Shown: in pieces, positions 1 through 8,516 of the stretch
How positions within the stretch are numbered: the first letter of the stretch is position 1
Layout of the letters: each line of letters begins with the position of its first letter
Source: Dyadobacter jiangsuensis
GTDB taxonomy: Bacteria > Bacteroidota > Bacteroidia > Cytophagales > Spirosomataceae
Reading direction: 5' to 3'
Length of the DNA stretch: 64,000 nt
Assembly (NCBI RefSeq): GCF_003014695.1
Contig: NZ_PYAS01000015.1
Location: 1-64,000, forward strand
Translations under genes and position numbers: made by a program
The notes under the pieces: model-generated
Database searches by the model: none
What the model saw: only the letters and a program-made list of their open reading frames with translations
Told to the model about the DNA's origin: nothing

Positions 1-40
1 ATCTTGCCCATGTATTTCTAATGTCGTAATTAAAAATACA

Positions 41-79
41 AAAAAGCCCTCGTTCTACATAGTAGAAAAAGGGCTTTTG
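41..79 (-). terminator. intrinsic terminator after susD-like gene
   Basis: A 9-bp stem (bases 42-50 pair with 70-78) encloses a second 6-bp stem (53-58 with 62-67). Read leftward, the GC-containing stem is followed by a T-rich tract, as expected for rho-independent termination of the leftward SusC/SusD transcript, whose stop codon lies about 30 bases upstream. Confidence 0.75.
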
Positions 80-106
80 CTTTTGGGTCACCCTCTTGAG
101 ATTCCG

Positions 107-1564
107 CTAGTCCAGCAGGAGTTTGTTGGTGATGATCTCCGTATTGGGTAATGGAAATACATAGTTCGTTTGCGAAGGCACCACTTCCGGCGCTACTAAG
201 CCGTTGCCTGATTTGGCCGGGAATGGTGCCAGGTTACGCAGAATATCAATCGAGCGCAGCCCTTCGCCAAGCAGCTCGATACGGCGCTCTTTGAGGATCG
301 TCGATACCAATGCCTGCTGCGTACCGGTTGCCTCTTTCGGGAACTCGTAGCTCGCGTCGGAGCGGTTGCGCACGGCTTTGAGTAATGCCGTGGCCGTAGC
401 CAAATCGCCTGTCCGGGCTGCCGCTTCCGCGTAGTTCAGCAATATTTCCGAATAGCGAAGTATGGGCAGGTAATCCAGAAACGGCGATGGTTTCGCATAT
501 TTGGTGAGGAACTGCACGCCCGTTGCCGTACGCGCAAATGTGCGCCGGAGATCGTCGGCGCGCCATTCGGGTTCACCCCAAATGCCGGTCGGGTTAAGAT
601 TATACTCCGAGTTGGCGTTGATCACGTAGGGAAACGACGTTTGCCCGGTCACGTTGTCGAGCTCGGTCATGGGCACCGACAAAATCGACTCCGTGCTGGT
701 GTAATTGGTCGTAAAAATCTCCACAATGCTGCCCAACTGGTGCTTCACACCCGTAGCCGCAGCGAACGGCGGCACGGCGGAAACGATCTTTTTGGCTTCG
801 CTGATCACCTTCGCATATTGTCCGCTATTGAGATACACCCTGGTTTTGAGTGCAATAGCCGTGTTGCGGTGCGCCCGGGTGGTATTGAGCAATGCGGTGC
901 TGTAATTCAAGGGCAGGTCGGCTTCGGCTTCGTCCAGGTCTTTGATAATCTGTGTGTAAATCTCGGCGACGGTGCTCCTTTTCAAATCGTTGTTGGCGAT
1001 AGTGGTTTCCGCTTGCAAACGCAGCGGCAGTGCTTTGGAAGCGCCCTGATCTTCATTATAAGGCCTCGCATAGGCGGTCACGAGCGCGAAGTAGCTCAAT
1101 GCCCGCACGAATTTTGCTTCGGCTACATATTGTTTCGCCAACGTTTCGCTCACCACACCCGGGTGCTCGCCGATACCCTTGATGAGGATATTCGCATTGT
1201 TGATCGTTTCGTAACCCGATGCCCAGAAACCCGCGATGAAATTGGAACTCGCATTCAGGGTGTGGTTCCACGCTTCGAAAGCGGTGAACGTGTTGCTGGT
1301 ACGGTTGATAAACTCCTCGCCCCGTACTTCCGAATAGGTGTAGTAGTTGCCGCCGTAGAAGTTGCCGCCTTTGGCCGATTTATAAATGCCATTCACAAGC
1401 CCGAGCACGCGCTCCTGCGTTTCGAAGGCATTGGCCCCGGTAATGGAAGTCTCGGGAACGGGATGCAGCAGCTGGTCGGAATCGCAGGACGGCAATAGCA
1501 ATGCAAATGCCACAGAAAAGCCCCAGCCGATTGATTTACGGCCTATTTGATTGAATATTTTCAT
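107..1564 (-). CDS. RagB/SusD family nutrient-uptake outer membrane lipoprotein
   Basis: Surface lipoprotein that captures a glycan or other nutrient and passes it to the partner SusC-type TonB receptor. The 485-residue protein has a signal peptide with a lipobox (LLPSC, Cys27), the helical TPR-like SusD core (for example AKFVRALSYFALV near residue 150) and the SusD C-terminal region with KERRIELLGEGLRSIDILRN near residue 430. Length fits the family. It starts 18 bases after the SusC stop, so the two are co-transcribed, and a terminator follows. The substrate cannot be told from the sequence. No sensor or sigma/anti-sigma pair lies beside it. Start is an ATG directly before the signal peptide. 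Confidence 0.95.
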   Translation of the reverse strand: MKIFNQIGRKSIGWGFSVAFALLLPSCDSDQLLHPVPETSITGANAFETQERVLGLVNGIYKSAKGGNFYGGNYYTYSEVRGEEFINRTSNTFTAFEAWNHTLNASSNFIAGFWASGYETINNANILIKGIGEHPGVVSETLAKQYVAEAKFVRALSYFALVTAYARPYNEDQGASKALPLRLQAETTIANNDLKRSTVAEIYTQIIKDLDEAEADLPLNYSTALLNTTRAHRNTAIALKTRVYLNSGQYAKVISEAKKIVSAVPPFAAATGVKHQLGSIVEIFTTNYTSTESILSVPMTELDNVTGQTSFPYVINANSEYNLNPTGIWGEPEWRADDLRRTFARTATGVQFLTKYAKPSPFLDYLPILRYSEILLNYAEAAARTGDLATATALLKAVRNRSDASYEFPKEATGTQQALVSTILKERRIELLGEGLRSIDILRNLAPFPAKSGNGLVAPEVVPSQTNYVFPLPNTEIITNKLLLD

Positions 1565-1582
1565 GATTGAAATACCTGATAA

Positions 1583-4500
1583 TTAGAAACTGAGATTTAC
1601 CCCGAGCGTGAACGTCCGCGCCTGCCCTACCGAGTTCTTTTCGACACCCGGCGTGGTGTTGGAATTACCATTCACGGAGGATTCGGGATCGGTACCATTG
1701 TAGCCCGCCAGCAGGAAGAGGTTCGAGCCCTGCGCGTAAATGCGCACAGGCCCGATGCCCGAGTTTCCGAACGCCGAAGCAGGCAAACGGTACCCCAGCG
1801 AAAGGTTTTGCAGGCGCGGGAAATCGGCCTTCTCCGCATTGGTCGACACCGGGAATGACGAGCCGCTCGAAAGCTGGTCATTGTAAACGAGCCTCGGGAT
1901 ATCCGTTATATCACCCGGTTTCTGCCACCGTTTCAGGATTTCGGTCGAATTGTTGTAGGCGCGCTGGTCGAGCAGGGTCGCGCGGGTGCCGTTCATGACG
2001 TAGTTCCCTCCCGCAAATGTCAAATTCACAGAGGCATCGAACGCGCCGTATTTGAAGGTATTCGAAAAACCGCCGTACCACTTCGGCAGCGCATCGCCGA
2101 TGAGGTAATAGTCGGCGCCGGTAATGGCTGCCGCTTTGGAACCGTCAAGGTAAGTCCAGTTGCTTTCGCCGGGGCCGACGATCTGGCTGTACTGCACCTT
2201 CTCGCCTTTGGCATTAATGAATATCCTCCGGCCGTTTTCAGGATTCACTCCCGCCGTTTTAGCGCCATACAAGCTACCCACCGAATGCCCCACGCGTGTC
2301 ACGTTCGTCGTTTCGTAGGATACATGCGTAGTGCCTACGATATCGGTATTGCCGTCCGACAACCCGGTTACCTTGTTTTTCAATTTCGTGAAATTGACCG
2401 ACGCATTCCACGAAAACTCACCTGAGCGGATGATATTCGCCGAAATACCCAGCTCCACGCCCCGGTTGAACATCGCGCCCACATTCCGGAGGATCGAATT
2501 ACCCGGAATACCTTTTGAAATAGCCTGCGGAGCACTGAGGATGAGGCCGTCGACATTGTTGTCAAAATAAGTGAAGTCCACCTGAACGCGGTCGTCGAGC
2601 AGGCCAAGATCGGCGCCGATGTTGGTCTGCCGGCTTGTTTCCCAGCCGAGATCGGAGTTACCGGCCTGCGAAATCGCCCATGTAGGCGAGCTGCCGTACA
2701 AGCCGCCGTTATACAGTTCGAGCGAGCCGAATGCATTGCTGATATTGCCGTTTCCGACGCGGCCCCAGCTCGCACGCAGCTTCACCGAACTCAGCACCGA
2801 GGCCAGCCGGAGGTCTTTGTAAAATGCCTCTTCCGACAATGCCCAGCCGCCCGAAACGCCACCGAAATTCCCGTATTTCTTGTCAAAACCCAATGCCGAG
2901 TTACCATCGCGACGGAAATTAACCGTCAGGAAATACTTCTTCGCCAGGTCGTAGCTCACACGTGAGAAGTAGGAAAGGTAGGCGCGCTCGTCGAGTTCGT
3001 TGCCGGAGGTCGTAATGGAACCCCAGTTGCCCTGGTAGTTCTCAAAAAACGGGTCGGCCCCCTGGGAACGCGACGCGCCCCAGGCCGAGTTATTGAACTT
3101 CTGCACGTCATACCCCGCCAGTACCGACACCGAATGCTTGCCGAATGTGGGCGTAAAAGTAAGCGTGTTGGTCCAGTTCCAGTTGTCGCGCAGCGCCGAA
3201 ACGTTGATCGCATTGCCTTTGGTCGAATAGCCATTGCCCTGTAAGGCGCTATCGAAGGTTTTGGTTTCGGTACGAAGGCGGTCGATGGCATAGCTGGTCC
3301 GGAATTGCAGGTTTTTCAAGATCTGCGCCGTTGCCGCGAAACTGCCGATTATGCGATCGTTGGACGAGGTATAATGGTTTTTGTCCAACTGTGCCACCGG
3401 GTTACCCCAGTTGCTCACAACCTGGTTATTGCCCATCCCGATCGTGTTCGGGCTCGTGGTACTGATGTTGTACGAGCCATCCGGATTGTACGCCGGTACG
3501 TTGGGAGGCAATGCAATAGCCAGCCGCGCCAAGCCCACGAGAAAGAAGTTGGAACCCGGCAACGACCCGGCGTAGGGCGATGCGTTGTTGGAGGTGTTGT
3601 ACGAAACACTGCCATTCAGTTTCAGCCAGCGGTTCACCTCCTGGTCGATATTGAAGCGGGCCGATTTACGGTCGAACTCGTTAGCCCGCAGGAAGCCGTT
3701 CTGCTTGCTGTAATTGGCTGAAAAATAATACGTAGTACTTTGCGTACCGCCTGAAACACTCAGGTTATGGTTTTGTGAAACGCCGGTGCGGTAAATGTAG
3801 TCGTACCAGCGCGTGTCGATCGGCGTGCCGTCGGGGTTCGTATTTTGGAAAAACAATGCGGAAGGCACCTTGTCATTGTTTTCATTTCCGCCCAAAATCT
3901 TTGCGTTCAGTACCGCTTCATTCTTGATGGCGATGTATTGTTCGGCATTCAGCAGTTCGGGAAGCCTCGTTACCTCCGACACACCAGCCCACGATTCGAG
4001 GTTGACTCTCGGCTTGCCTGTCTTGCCTCTTTTGGTCGTGATCAAAAGCACACCGGCAGCCGCGCGGGAGCCGTAAATGGACGTCGAGGCGGCATCTTTC
4101 AGCACATCTATCGACTCGATATCGGCCGGATTGATATCACCCAGCGGGTTGTTCGGCACGGCGGTGCTCGTGGAAACGTTACCGGTGTTGATGGGAATGC
4201 CATCCACGACCACCAACGGATAGGAACTCAGCGAAATGGAGTTCACACCCCGGATACGGATCACCGGCGGGTTGTTGAGCACGCCGTTCGGTTGGGAAAT
4301 GCTCACCCCCGCCGCACGCCCCGCGAGCGCCTGGTCGAAACTCTGGATCGGCTGCTCCTTAATCGCCTCACCCTTCAAGCGAACCGCCGAACCGGTAAAT
4401 TCCGACTTCGTTTGCGTGCCGTAACCCACCACCACCAGTTCGCTGAGCTGGCGCGTATCGGCGCTCAGCTCGACGGCGATTTGCGTCTGTCCGCCAACAG

Positions 4501-4828
4501 CCTTTTCAATGGAAGCATACCCAATGAAAGAAATCACCAGCGTGGCATTTTCGGGGGCAATCAATTGATATTTACCGTCCTGATCGGTAATAGTGCCATT
4601 GGACGAACCTTTGACAATCACCGAAACGCCGGGCAGCGGCTGGCCGGACTCCTTGTCGCGTATCACGCCCGATACGGGCTTATCTGCCCGCACGAACGCC
4701 GGGGCCAAGGGACGGGCGGCATAGGTCTGTTCCGGCGTCGCCAGCCCGAGCATCAGCGCCGCCAATGCGATCCGGCCGGCATTACCGTATTGATCTATAC
4801 GTAAGCTCGTAAAGTAAGGTTTTATCAT
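1583..4828 (-). CDS. SusC/RagA family TonB-linked outer membrane receptor
   Basis: TonB-dependent outer-membrane transporter that imports the ligand caught by the adjacent SusD-like lipoprotein. About 1081 residues: N-terminal signal, carboxypeptidase-regulatory-like domain (VSGVIRDKESGQPLPGVSV, about residues 50-125), a VVVGYGTQ motif, plug domain (about 135-265, with DVLKDAASTSIYGSRAAAG) and a long beta-barrel ending in an aromatic residue (GVNLSF). I chose the ATG at 4828; a TTG two codons upstream is also possible. The preceding DUF1684 gene ends 157 bases before this ATG in the same direction. This is an orphan SusCD pair: no regulator or glycoside hydrolase is directly attached, so substrate is unknown. 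Confidence 0.95.
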   Translation of the reverse strand: MIKPYFTSLRIDQYGNAGRIALAALMLGLATPEQTYAARPLAPAFVRADKPVSGVIRDKESGQPLPGVSVIVKGSSNGTITDQDGKYQLIAPENATLVISFIGYASIEKAVGGQTQIAVELSADTRQLSELVVVGYGTQTKSEFTGSAVRLKGEAIKEQPIQSFDQALAGRAAGVSISQPNGVLNNPPVIRIRGVNSISLSSYPLVVVDGIPINTGNVSTSTAVPNNPLGDINPADIESIDVLKDAASTSIYGSRAAAGVLLITTKRGKTGKPRVNLESWAGVSEVTRLPELLNAEQYIAIKNEAVLNAKILGGNENNDKVPSALFFQNTNPDGTPIDTRWYDYIYRTGVSQNHNLSVSGGTQSTTYYFSANYSKQNGFLRANEFDRKSARFNIDQEVNRWLKLNGSVSYNTSNNASPYAGSLPGSNFFLVGLARLAIALPPNVPAYNPDGSYNISTTSPNTIGMGNNQVVSNWGNPVAQLDKNHYTSSNDRIIGSFAATAQILKNLQFRTSYAIDRLRTETKTFDSALQGNGYSTKGNAINVSALRDNWNWTNTLTFTPTFGKHSVSVLAGYDVQKFNNSAWGASRSQGADPFFENYQGNWGSITTSGNELDERAYLSYFSRVSYDLAKKYFLTVNFRRDGNSALGFDKKYGNFGGVSGGWALSEEAFYKDLRLASVLSSVKLRASWGRVGNGNISNAFGSLELYNGGLYGSSPTWAISQAGNSDLGWETSRQTNIGADLGLLDDRVQVDFTYFDNNVDGLILSAPQAISKGIPGNSILRNVGAMFNRGVELGISANIIRSGEFSWNASVNFTKLKNKVTGLSDGNTDIVGTTHVSYETTNVTRVGHSVGSLYGAKTAGVNPENGRRIFINAKGEKVQYSQIVGPGESNWTYLDGSKAAAITGADYYLIGDALPKWYGGFSNTFKYGAFDASVNLTFAGGNYVMNGTRATLLDQRAYNNSTEILKRWQKPGDITDIPRLVYNDQLSSGSSFPVSTNAEKADFPRLQNLSLGYRLPASAFGNSGIGPVRIYAQGSNLFLLAGYNGTDPESSVNGNSNTTPGVEKNSVGQARTFTLGVNLSF

Positions 4829-4898
4829 GTTCAAATGGATTTAAAAGTGTTCTGGGAGTGAAAAAAGGGATGCAAAGGCAACACCGTCCTGTCCGGGC

Positions 4899-4917
4899 GC
4901 CCCGCTGAAAGCAGGGC
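4899..4917 (-). other. small hairpin in the susC leader
   Basis: Seven-base stem (4899-4905 with 4911-4917, one G-U pair) and a 5-base loop, lying between the DUF1684 stop and the SusC start. A T-rich run occurs about 30 bases further in the leftward direction, so it could be a weak terminator or a leader structure. Function is a guess. Confidence 0.3.
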
Positions 4918-4985
4918 AGCCGGTTAAGGGCAGCGCACAGGAGTGTTGGTTGTAATGTTGGAAGAATCCGGGGTTAACGCACCGG

Positions 4986-5864
4986 TCAGTGGTCCCCGTA
5001 ACGCTTCTCGCCCGCCGAAACGGCCAGCGTCAGCTTGTTCTGTTTCGGAGGCAGCGGACAGGTTGCGTACGGAGAGAATGCACAAGGCGGATTGATGGCT
5101 TTGTTGAAATCCAACCATGCTGTGCCGTCAGCCTCGACGGAGGAATACAGGAAGCGGCCGGAGCCGTAAGTTTCGTGCTTGTTGGTCTGGTCGGCGAAGA
5201 TGATGAACAGGCTTTCGGGCTTGCCCACGGCGTCGAGGTTGTACTCCTTGCCATCGACATTAAATACGAGCTTGCCCGGCGAGACCTGATTGTCGGTACG
5301 ACCGGTAATGTCGGTAATCGACACCGTGCGGCCCTGCGTCGGCACAAAACGCGCCTTAACCCGCCATTTTTCCTGCACGGGGTACCTTTCAATGCCTGAA
5401 AAACCTTTCAGGTATTCGCCTTCCAGGTCGCGCAGGCGGATCGCATACTTCTCCCCCCGCTTGATCACAAACCACCGCAGCGGGCCATGTTTCAATGTAA
5501 CGGGCTTGCCGTCCGGGAAAATATCCAGCTCAGTTACAGGCTGGTCGCCGTTGAAGATTTGCGCGTCGGATTTTGCTTTGAGCGTGATCTTGTCATTTTG
5601 AAGCACAAATTCCCCCAAAAACGCGTTGCTTTTGCCTTCCGGAAACAGAATATCGTTCTTTTCCGCGCTGCCAAAAGTGTTGCTCCCCTCTTTCAACCAG
5701 AACAGCCCGGCCAGGTTCAGCCAGCCCGATTCCGCTTTCAGGCTCTCTACGCGTTTCTGATGCCAGTCGCGGATCTGCTCTTCGTAAGTATTGTCGGTCG
5801 CGGTAAATGCGGCCAAAACCCATACCGCCGCCAGCCCCAGTAGTTGATAAACATGCCTTTTCAT
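4986..5864 (-). CDS. DUF1684 domain-containing exported protein
   Basis: Conserved protein of unknown function, about 292 residues from the ATG at 5864. That start puts a hydrophobic signal peptide (LLGLAAVWVLAAF) at the N-terminus; a longer reading from a GTG would add a charged, non-signal extension and is rejected. Family marks are visible: WHQKRVESLKAESGWLNLAGLFWL near the N-terminus, and a C-terminal block with PPCAFSPYATCPLPP followed by AGEKRYGD, both typical of DUF1684. It lies upstream of and in the same direction as susC/susD, so it may serve the same uptake system, but the 157-base gap leaves co-transcription open. Confidence 0.88.
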   Translation of the reverse strand: MKRHVYQLLGLAAVWVLAAFTATDNTYEEQIRDWHQKRVESLKAESGWLNLAGLFWLKEGSNTFGSAEKNDILFPEGKSNAFLGEFVLQNDKITLKAKSDAQIFNGDQPVTELDIFPDGKPVTLKHGPLRWFVIKRGEKYAIRLRDLEGEYLKGFSGIERYPVQEKWRVKARFVPTQGRTVSITDITGRTDNQVSPGKLVFNVDGKEYNLDAVGKPESLFIIFADQTNKHETYGSGRFLYSSVEADGTAWLDFNKAINPPCAFSPYATCPLPPKQNKLTLAVSAGEKRYGDH

Positions 5865-6164
5865 TTTCAGGTGTTTGTTAAGTGACACATACGCTTTCCT
5901 CCACCGGGGATGTCCTCGGCGTATCAGGATTCGCAATTTTGGTGGTGGCTGGTGCACAAAATTAATTAAACTATTTAGTCTACCAATTTAATAGTTTATT
6001 ATTTTAAAAAATTTTATTTTACTTGAAGAGTGTGGTAATGATTGGAAGATACAAGCAGTTGATAATACCACATTTTCCCGGTATCTTTGAAATGCTCATT
6101 CTGCCATCCTTGGAGAAAGGAGTTTCGAAGCCCGATACATCCAGACATGTACCGGGCTTTGCGG
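5865..6164. other. intergenic stretch, AT-rich, no gene seen
   Basis: Holds the presumed promoter region of the DUF1684 gene (very AT-rich between 5980 and 6030) and a 12-bp hairpin near 6129-6158. No supported ORF was found on either strand. No direct repeats or attachment-site pair could be seen marking the edge of the neighbouring cassette. Confidence 0.5.
6129..6158. terminator. hairpin downstream of the BECR-like gene
   Basis: Twelve-base stem (6129-6140 with 6147-6158, one mismatch) around a 6-base loop, starting 6 bases past the stop codon of the BECR-like gene. Neither side has a strong T-run, so termination is plausible by position but not certain. Confidence 0.4.
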
Positions 6165-6686
6165 TTAGTATATCTTAGGCAATCTCTTCTTCAACTTGTT
6201 GTTGATCTGTTTTAACCCACCCGGCTCGTTCAGGTAATAGGCGGTCAAAATGTAGTAATCCATCAGAGATCGTTGAGGTTCCAAAATTATTACGTACTCA
6301 TTTCGAACGTCATAAACATAGGTTCTGATCTTATCTCTTCCAGCGACCCGATCTTCGAAACTAAACACCTCTATCGATGTCGGACTAGATTCACACAGAT
6401 GGTGTTTAATCCAGTGCAGTCTTACTGATCTATACGTCTCGAAACTCCTGCTGCCGAGTGTCTTTCCATTGCTATCCTTGTCTTCGCGGGTCGTCAAGTG
6501 CCGGAAGGCCGTGTCAAGGGATGCTTCACCATCTTTCTTAATAGGTCTGATTTGTCTCCTTCTGAATGCCAGCGTGCCGTCAAAATCCCGGTCAAAAATC
6601 CGGCGCAAAGATTGCGACCTCATTAACTCGGATAAATGGCCTACTTCAAGCAAGTTGTCATAAATCTTTGTGAGGTTGTGTGGCAT
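6165..6686 (-). CDS. small BECR/RelE-fold RNase-like protein (tentative)
   Basis: Protein of 173 residues without signal peptide or membrane segment. I do not recognise it by name. The C-terminal half has the layout of the BECR fold (Barnase, EndoU, colicin E5/D, RelE): a conserved helix (RSVRLHWIKHHL, about 86-97), then strands TYVYDVRNEYVIIL (122-135) and YYILTAYYL (144-152), followed by a basic tail. In that superfamily such strands carry the RNA-cleaving residues; here His91, Lys94 and Thr148 are candidates (inference). It starts 9 bases after the DUF3800 stop, so both are one transcript. Local GC is clearly lower than in flanking genes, suggesting acquisition. It could be a toxin-type or phage-derived nuclease, or an inactive relative. 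Confidence 0.55.
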   Translation of the reverse strand: MPHNLTKIYDNLLEVGHLSELMRSQSLRRIFDRDFDGTLAFRRRQIRPIKKDGEASLDTAFRHLTTREDKDSNGKTLGSRSFETYRSVRLHWIKHHLCESSPTSIEVFSFEDRVAGRDKIRTYVYDVRNEYVIILEPQRSLMDYYILTAYYLNEPGGLKQINNKLKKRLPKIY

Positions 6687-6695
6687 GAGTGGTAA

Positions 6696-7376
6696 TCATT
6701 TCAGATCAATAAAGAACAGATTGAACTTGTCTTCGCTTTTTGGAGTCGAGTGATTAATCGGCCCATTACACATCGTCTCGATAATATCAACCAACCGGTT
6801 CTTAGCCTCAACATTTCCCCTGCCTCTCAATGCGTAATTGATTGCACCAATAATCAGATCCGTTAGCTGCATGAACGAACTTTCGTGTGATCTCATAAAC
6901 TGGAAATTCTTTATCGCTGCATTCCAGTGTAGCATTTCTTTCAATCTTGCCAGTTTCCGGTGACTTCTCGTGTCTTTAATGTCACAATACACGTTGTAGA
7001 TATACGATAAATTCATTTTGTGATGAAGTAGCTGATAGTACATTCTGAAATAAAAGTCATCATGTGTAAAACCCGGTCTTGTTTCGTCTATTTGAGATTT
7101 ATCGATAATCACAGCCCTGAAACACATCGACGAATCGAAGAAAAATTTCAAAAGTTCTTCGTACAGCGGGAATGCCGATTCAGATACTTTTGACCATTTG
7201 GTTTCACCCTTTTTTCTGTGTGTAGATCTAATATGCCTCAGTTCGGCCTTGTAACGCTTTACATCATTGGAACCAACTTGTACGTAACCGATCAGCATAT
7301 AGCGCATTCCATCGTAGGGAAGATGACTGCTTTCATCGCAAAACAAGTTGAAGGTCTTCTTATCGTCGATAGTCAT
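6696..7376 (-). CDS. DUF3800 domain-containing protein
   Basis: Cytoplasmic protein of 226 residues with the DUF3800 pattern: NLFCDESSH at the start (Asp14, Glu15, Ser16), GETKW (Glu58-Trp61), YCDIKDT (Asp132, Asp136) and a C-terminal LTDLIIGAINY (Asp173). The family is uncharacterised; the spaced invariant acids fit a metal-dependent nuclease of RNase H-like type (inference). It is the first gene of a two-gene unit with the BECR-like gene 9 bases downstream. A 60-base sample inside the gene has about 40% GC, against about 57% in a sample of the neighbouring AraC gene, which supports transfer. A promoter-like box and a strong hairpin lie directly upstream. Confidence 0.85.
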   Translation of the reverse strand: MTIDDKKTFNLFCDESSHLPYDGMRYMLIGYVQVGSNDVKRYKAELRHIRSTHRKKGETKWSKVSESAFPLYEELLKFFFDSSMCFRAVIIDKSQIDETRPGFTHDDFYFRMYYQLLHHKMNLSYIYNVYCDIKDTRSHRKLARLKEMLHWNAAIKNFQFMRSHESSFMQLTDLIIGAINYALRGRGNVEAKNRLVDIIETMCNGPINHSTPKSEDKFNLFFIDLK

Positions 7377-7406
7377 GTCCTGATGATTCTTAGTCAGAGT
7401 AAATAA

Positions 7407-7427
7407 AAGTCGCTATCTGAGCGACTT
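7407..7427 (-). promoter_or_regulatory. terminator-like hairpin in the DUF3800 leader
   Basis: Perfect 8-bp inverted repeat (AAGTCGCT at 7407-7414, AGCGACTT at 7420-7427) with a 5-base loop. Read leftward it is followed by TTTTATTTA, the form of an intrinsic terminator, yet it sits about 30 bases before the DUF3800 start codon with no leftward gene ahead of it. It may be an attenuator, an insulator or a 5'-end stabilising stem-loop. Confidence 0.6.
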
Positions 7428-7435
7428 AACTGCGA

Positions 7436-7467
7436 CAAAATTAGCAAACCCCAAAAACATTTTCAGA
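7436..7467 (-). promoter_or_regulatory. Bacteroidota-type promoter for the DUF3800 cassette
   Basis: On the minus strand a perfect TAnnTTTG box (TAATTTTG, bases 7443-7436) is preceded by a 20-base spacer and TCTG (7467-7464), one base from the TTTG -33 element. Transcription would begin near 7430, just before the leader hairpin. Confidence 0.5.
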
Positions 7468-7585
7468 ACCGCACAAGAACGCAATCCTAACGGAAGATAA
7501 ATACTATTTGACGGCTCCAAACCCTCCTTTGACCTTACAATAAGAACCGGGAACCCCCTTGCGGCATTTTTTGTAATTTCAACCT

Positions 7586-8434
7586 ATGAATACTAAACCG
7601 GCGTTTCCTACCCTTGGCATCGATGCTTTCGACTCTTCTGCGGAGTCGGGTTACAAGCTTTTACGCCATGAGGTCGATGGGAAGAGCCGGATCGAGAAGC
7701 CGCACAAGCACGATTTCTTTATGCTTTTTGTGGTGAAGCGGGGCGGCGGCACGCATTCAATCGACTTTGTGGATTACCCTGTTGTCAACGGGCAGGTACA
7801 TTTGTTGTTTCCGGGGCAGGTACACCGATGGGAACTCGACGAAGCTACGTCAGGGTTTCAACTGATGGTCGGGCGGCGTGCTTTCGAGACTTCTTCCAAC
7901 TTTCTGCGCCTGTCGTTTATATCCTACCGGAACCACCAGGTGATCGATCTGCCGCCGACGGTTTTCGAGGCATTGTGCTACGAGCTGGAAGCCCTGGAAG
8001 GCGAGCTCGGCACCGCTTTGGTGGATTGGGATATGGTACAACTTCGAAGTCGGGTGGCCTTGCAGCTTGTGAGCCGTGAAGCCGAGCGCATTTACGAGGA
8101 TATCGGTACCTACCGGGCCAACCCGATCCTTTTCAAGTACCACGCGCTGGTAGACGCGCATTTCAAGACGCACAAGACCGTCGCATTCTACGCCGACCAG
8201 CTCAATATTTCACCAAACTACCTTAATATTCTCTGTAAAAGGCACTTGCACGTACCGGCTACGTTCCTGATCCATAACCGGGTCGGTCTGGAAGCGAAGC
8301 GTTTGCTGTTGGTTTCGGGCCAATCGGCCAAAGAGATCGCTTTTGAACTGGGGTTCAGCGACCTTCCTCATTTCTCCAACTTCTTCAAGGCACAGACAGG
8401 TTTATCACCCCGCGCCTTTCGAAATTCGTTATAA
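7586..8434 (+). CDS. AraC family transcriptional regulator
   Basis: DNA-binding regulator of 282 residues. The N-terminal half is a cupin-like ligand-sensing domain (PHKHDFFMLFVVKRGGGTHSID near 40-60). The C-terminal 100 residues form the paired AraC helix-turn-helix domain: VAFYADQLNISPNYLNILCK for the first helix pair and SAKEIAFELGFSDLPHFSNFF for the second, ending in TGLSPRAFRNSL. Length is normal. It reads divergently from the DUF3800 cassette and is followed in the same direction by the amidohydrolase after 82 bases, so that gene is its most likely target (inference). Confidence 0.93.
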   Translation: MNTKPAFPTLGIDAFDSSAESGYKLLRHEVDGKSRIEKPHKHDFFMLFVVKRGGGTHSIDFVDYPVVNGQVHLLFPGQVHRWELDEATSGFQLMVGRRAFETSSNFLRLSFISYRNHQVIDLPPTVFEALCYELEALEGELGTALVDWDMVQLRSRVALQLVSREAERIYEDIGTYRANPILFKYHALVDAHFKTHKTVAFYADQLNISPNYLNILCKRHLHVPATFLIHNRVGLEAKRLLLVSGQSAKEIAFELGFSDLPHFSNFFKAQTGLSPRAFRNSL

Positions 8435-8516
8435 ATCCTACAAGTTTTGGGATAAATACCGCATCGTTTGAACGTGGCGCCGGGGTTAACTTTGCATAAA
8501 CCTTAATCCCAGGCAT

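Noticed and set aside
641..1498. Long plus-strand frame opposite the susD-like gene
   Set aside because: Shadow of the GC-rich SusD coding sequence; basic, low-complexity composition and no recognisable motif.
3845..4804. 319-residue plus-strand frame inside susC
   Set aside because: Antisense shadow of the receptor gene; Arg-rich with no domain.
6040..7585. Transposon or integrated element ends around the DUF3800 cassette
   Set aside because: No terminal inverted repeats, target duplications or tRNA attachment site could be seen; acquisition is inferred only from base composition.
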